DNA of 32,768 nt from a virus, in the IMG/VR virus record IMGVR_UViG_3300042894_004759, positions 1 through 32,768 of that record; one strand, 5' to 3'. The notes under the pieces are model-generated. The model saw only the letters and a program-made list of their open reading frames with translations, was not told the DNA's origin and did not search any database. Positions 30,330-32,768 of this stretch are shown in pieces. Within the stretch, counting starts at the first letter, position 1. Every line of letters begins with the position of its first letter. The translations under genes were made by a program, and so were the position numbers.

Positions 30330-31367
30330 ATGTTTAGCGGAATAAAAAACTGGATTGAAGTTGCAAAAACAGTTTCCGAAGTTATAACGGAAAAAAAATT
30401 ATTAGAAAAAGAAGGAATAACTTCTACAATGGATGACCTTAAATCTATTGCAGTAGCAAAAGTTAATCCTGCTCCGGTTGAAGAACCGAAACCTGTTATC
30501 GAAGAAGTTAAATCACAACCAGTTGTGGTTAAAACTTCAAAAGTTGAACAAAAACCTACTGGACCTGTTATGGCAGCTAAAGGCGATCCAAAAGTATTTG
30601 AATTACAAAAACAATTAATCGCTAAAGGTGCAAAAATTACTGCTGATGGTCTTATGGGACCAGCCACTAAAAAAGCTCAACAGCAATTTGCAGAAAAACC
30701 TGCTACTTCTGATACAGCTCCAGCTATTTGTCATATAGCATCTGCAAGTGATTGCATTACTGCTGATTTATTAAAAAAATTATTTCCTACAAATAAAAAT
30801 TGCGATGCTCTTTGTACGGCTTTATGTACTATCCTACCGAAATACGAAATTAACACGCCAAATAGAATTGCCGCTTTCCTAGCTCAATGCGGTCATGAAT
30901 CAGGCGGGTTTACAGTTCTACAAGAAAATTTAAATTATTCAGCTGAGGGATTAAGAAAAATCTTTCCTTCTAGATTTGCAACAGTGGCTGCTGCTCAACC
31001 ATACCATAGACAACCGGAAAAAATTGCCAATAAAATTTATTGCGATAGAATGGGTAATGGTCCAGAATCTTCAGGCGAAGGATATAAATTTCGTGGACGC
31101 GGAGCTATTCAGTTAACAGGCAAAGAAAATTATAGTAATTTTGCAAAATCAATTGGTAAATCTCTTGATGAAACAGTTGCTTATTGCGAAACATTAGAGG
31201 GAGCTATCTGTTCAGCAGCATGGTTCTGGACAACTCGTAAACTTAATGTGTGCGCTGATTGTGGTGATATTCTTTCTATGACTAAAAAAATAAATGGCGG
31301 GACTATTGGAATCGAAGACCGCAAGAAACATTACGAACACGCGTTATATGAAATTAAAAAGAGTTAA
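30330..31367 (+). CDS. Endolysin: PG-binding domain plus GH19 chitinase-like muramidase, 345 residues
   Basis: Residues 1-40 are an amphipathic charged segment, with a Pro/Val-rich linker at about 47-80. A PG_binding_1-like domain lies at about 85-121 (KVFELQKQLIAKGAKITADGLMGPATKKAQQQF). The GH19 catalytic domain (about 135-345) has the catalytic Glu190 in HESGGF, ENLNYSAEGL, a likely second acid Glu250 in SSGEGYKFRGRGAIQLTG, and WFW near 298. GH19-type phage lysins cleave peptidoglycan glycan strands. There is no cleavable signal peptide. The early segment is not typical of these lysins and could serve membrane or virion association. GGAG before the start supports the choice. Holin-like proteins follow immediately, consistent with a lysis cassette. 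Confidence 0.85.
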   Translation: MFSGIKNWIEVAKTVSEVITEKKLLEKEGITSTMDDLKSIAVAKVNPAPVEEPKPVIEEVKSQPVVVKTSKVEQKPTGPVMAAKGDPKVFELQKQLIAKGAKITADGLMGPATKKAQQQFAEKPATSDTAPAICHIASASDCITADLLKKLFPTNKNCDALCTALCTILPKYEINTPNRIAAFLAQCGHESGGFTVLQENLNYSAEGLRKIFPSRFATVAAAQPYHRQPEKIANKIYCDRMGNGPESSGEGYKFRGRGAIQLTGKENYSNFAKSIGKSLDETVAYCETLEGAICSAAWFWTTRKLNVCADCGDILSMTKKINGGTIGIEDRKKHYEHALYEIKKS

Positions 31368-31369
31368 TT

Positions 31370-31663
31370 ATGGACGTTCAAATTCCAGCAAATTTTGATT
31401 ATTTTGGTTTAATAGAAGAGGTTGGTTTTCCAATCACTTTAGCTATGGTTTGCGGTTGGTTTATTATGCAGGCTATGGAATTGGTATTAGGCAGTGTTGT
31501 TAAATCAATTAAAAAATTAACAGGTTTAATTCGTTCAATGGATGGAAGAGTTCGTCAAATGAATACTGATGTATTAGAATTAGATGGATTAGTTTCTGGT
31601 TCGTTAATGGTTGACCCATTACCTGAAAATAGTTATTATACAATTAATCAGGAGGATAAATGA
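31370..31663 (+). CDS. Holin-like small membrane protein 1, 97 residues
   Basis: A short N-terminus, then one hydrophobic segment at about residues 19-40 (GFPITLAMVCGWFIMQAMELVL). An amphipathic stretch with KSIKKLTGLIRSMDGRVRQMN and ELDGL follows, and the C-terminus is polar. The topology and position after the endolysin suggest a holin or holin-like protein. It is a paralogue of the genes at 31660 and 32582. All three have one hydrophobic segment, then a [GND]R[VI]R motif followed by a D/L-rich helix. The stop overlaps the next start (ATGA), with AGGAGG just before it. Confidence 0.6.
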   Translation: MDVQIPANFDYFGLIEEVGFPITLAMVCGWFIMQAMELVLGSVVKSIKKLTGLIRSMDGRVRQMNTDVLELDGLVSGSLMVDPLPENSYYTINQEDK

Positions 31664-31944
31664 ATCCAGAATACGTCAAATTTTTTACAGATGTATTGGC
31701 TCCGACATTAGCGAGTTGTGTTGCAGGAAGTTTTATTTTTACTGCATTAAAATTTGTATTAAAAGATGTTATTGCAGCAGTTAATATTTTAGCGATTAGC
31801 GTTAAAGCATTAGAAAATAGGGTTAGATCTAGTTCACACGAATTAATTAAAATAGATGTAACAATTTCTTCAGTTTTAGGTTTACGTCCAGATTTAGAAC
31901 GTATTTCCAGAGCTGATGGAAAATTAGACGCGAGAAAAGATTAA
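31660..31944 (+). CDS. Holin-like small membrane protein 2, 94 residues
   Basis: The frame begins MNPEYVKFFTDVLAPTLASCVAGSFIFTALKFVLKDVIAAV, with a hydrophobic segment at about 13-34. It then has VKALENRVRSSSHELIKIDVTI and a charged tail LERISRADGKLDARKD. The segment order and the NRVR motif match the neighbours at 31370 and 32582. AGGAGG five bases before the start gives a strong ribosome site. It is the middle copy of three paralogues. One may be a holin and another an antiholin or regulator, as in many phages with paired holins, but which is which cannot be read here. Confidence 0.6.
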   Translation: MNPEYVKFFTDVLAPTLASCVAGSFIFTALKFVLKDVIAAVNILAISVKALENRVRSSSHELIKIDVTISSVLGLRPDLERISRADGKLDARKD

Positions 31945-31962
31945 ATTTTAAAAAGGTTAATT

Positions 31963-32589
31963 ATGAAAACTATAAATTATAGAAAAATTTATGAACAGCA
32001 TTATGGAAAAATACCAAAAGATGAAGAAGGAAGATCGTTTCAAATTCATCATATAGATGGAGATAGAAGCAATAATAATATTGATAACCTTAAATGTGTA
32101 TCTATAAAAGAACATTATGATATTCATTTAAGTCAAAATGATTGGGGAGCTTGTTATTTGTTGGGAAGGAAAATGAAAATATCAGTTGAAGAGCTTTCTG
32201 AACACGTTAGAAACCAACAATATGAACGAATTGCCAATGGAACTCATAATTTGTTAGGAAAAAATAATCCTGTTTATAAAAGAATTGCCAATGGAACTCA
32301 TAATTTTCTTAAACAAAATAAAACTTTTGAAACTTGGAATAAAGGGAAAACAAAAGATACTGATGATAGAGTTAGAAAAAATGCAGAATCTCGTTCTAAA
32401 GTTAGATATAGCGAAGAAACTAAAAAAGCGTTTATGAAACCGAAATCGGAAGAAGGTAGACGAAATATGTCGATTGGCCAAAAAGGTAAAAAATACCCGA
32501 AAAAGCCTTGCGATTTTTGTGGAAAGGAAATACCAACAAATGCAATGGTATCACATATGAGAATTCATATAGGAAATATTCATGAATGA
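31963..32589 (+). CDS. HNH homing endonuclease with C-terminal zinc finger, 208 residues
   Basis: Residues 28-43 contain IHHIDGDRSNNNIDNL, the HNH core with His29, His30, Asp32 and the conserved Asn residues. HYDIHL near 51 completes the HNH fold. Between 88 and 125 two copies of YxRIANGTHNxL lie 18 residues apart, encoded by a 25-base direct repeat; this resembles NUMOD3-like DNA-contact segments. The end carries C183, C186, H198 and H202, spaced CX2CX11HX3H, a zinc finger likely to help site recognition. Homing HNH enzymes cut intron- or gene-free alleles and spread by repair. It sits between two holin-like paralogues and overlaps the third by 8 bases. AAAGG is upstream. Confidence 0.85.
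   Translation: MKTINYRKIYEQHYGKIPKDEEGRSFQIHHIDGDRSNNNIDNLKCVSIKEHYDIHLSQNDWGACYLLGRKMKISVEELSEHVRNQQYERIANGTHNLLGKNNPVYKRIANGTHNFLKQNKTFETWNKGKTKDTDDRVRKNAESRSKVRYSEETKKAFMKPKSEEGRRNMSIGQKGKKYPKKPCDFCGKEIPTNAMVSHMRIHIGNIHE
32228..32306 (+). repeat. 25-base direct repeat inside the HNH gene (54-base spacing)
   Basis: GAATTGCCAATGGAACTCAT and the five bases that follow occur identically at 32228-32252 and 32282-32306. They encode the two ANGTHN segments. The identity points to recent tandem duplication of an 18-codon unit. Confidence 0.85.
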
Positions 32590-32768
32590 AATAGGAGATT
32601 TAATATCTAAATACGGATTTCCAATTGTAGCAGCAGGTTACATGTTAAAGATGGTAAAATATGTTTGGTCATATACCATCGATGAAATTAATCCAGTATT
32701 AGGGGAAGCAAGTAAAGAGTTGATTGCTCTTATCGATCGTATTAGATTATTAGATAATGATTTACTAC
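32582..32768 (+). CDS. Holin-like small membrane protein 3 (partial, runs off the window)
   Basis: AGGAAAT lies eight bases before ATG 32582. The 62 visible residues begin MNEIGDLISKYGFPIVAAGYMLKMVKYVWSY. There is a hydrophobic segment at about 12-29, then EINPVLGEASKELIALIDRIRLLDNDLL, matching the R[VI]R-containing helix of the paralogues at 31370 and 31660. The first ATG overlaps the last eight bases of the HNH gene. The C-terminus lies outside. This third copy indicates that the HNH gene was inserted within or beside an existing paralogue array. Confidence 0.6.
   Translation, partial: MNEIGDLISKYGFPIVAAGYMLKMVKYVWSYTIDEINPVLGEASKELIALIDRIRLLDNDLL

Overview
The window is a piece of a large, AT-rich, tailed-phage genome, most likely a myovirus of the T4-like superfamily. 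The evidence is: several T4-type late promoter elements (exact TATAAATA, plus AATAAATA variants) at the starts of transcription units; a dense block of modular tail-fibre and adhesin genes with their assembly chaperones; a GH19 endolysin followed by small membrane proteins; and an HNH homing endonuclease. Two promoters with near-perfect or perfect sigma70 boxes (136-164 on +, 30231-30259 on -) mark small early units among the late genes. Nothing in the window identifies the host, and there are no photosynthesis or metabolic genes.

Layout. 1-725: the end of an unknown gene, a sigma70 promoter with a 52-residue membrane microprotein, then about 370 bases without a convincing gene but full of short repeats, three near-identical 19-base hairpins and a minus-strand TATAAATA. 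726-4920 (minus): a 1231-residue protein made of about 20-residue repeats, and a 162-residue protein with a CBM-like motif and a phage Ig-like domain. 4921-5040: divergent intergenic region with late elements on both strands.

5041-27813 (plus): about 23 kb of tightly packed fibre and adhesin genes. They include a 1700-residue long fibre, a protein with seven LamG domains, an FN3-LamG protein, a YadA-head-like fibre, two glycine-rich tips, a DUF7483-like protein, two Phage_tail_APC chaperones and two short accessory proteins of one family. The same modules (GGTG collar, NLS[NS] N-terminus, a module with an [SN]LNADLLDGQ-type motif, a V.RCNT.AGAF domain, LamG) recur in different genes, so the block looks built by duplication, shuffling and gene conversion. 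A perfect bidirectional rho-independent terminator closes it.

27859-28864 (minus): two virion-type structural proteins, transcribed from an 18-bp perfectly palindromic bidirectional late promoter that also serves a 56-residue plus-strand gene. 29099-30195 (minus): an early unit of a metallophosphoesterase and a single-span membrane protein. 30330-32768 (plus): GH19 endolysin with a PG-binding domain, two small holin-like paralogues, an HNH endonuclease, and a third holin-like paralogue that runs off the end.

No function here is experimentally shown. The strongest candidates for something little described are the 20-residue-repeat protein with its recurring cysteine rung, the recombining multi-fibre locus with perfect palindromes inside two of its genes, and the three-copy holin-like family interrupted by a homing endonuclease.
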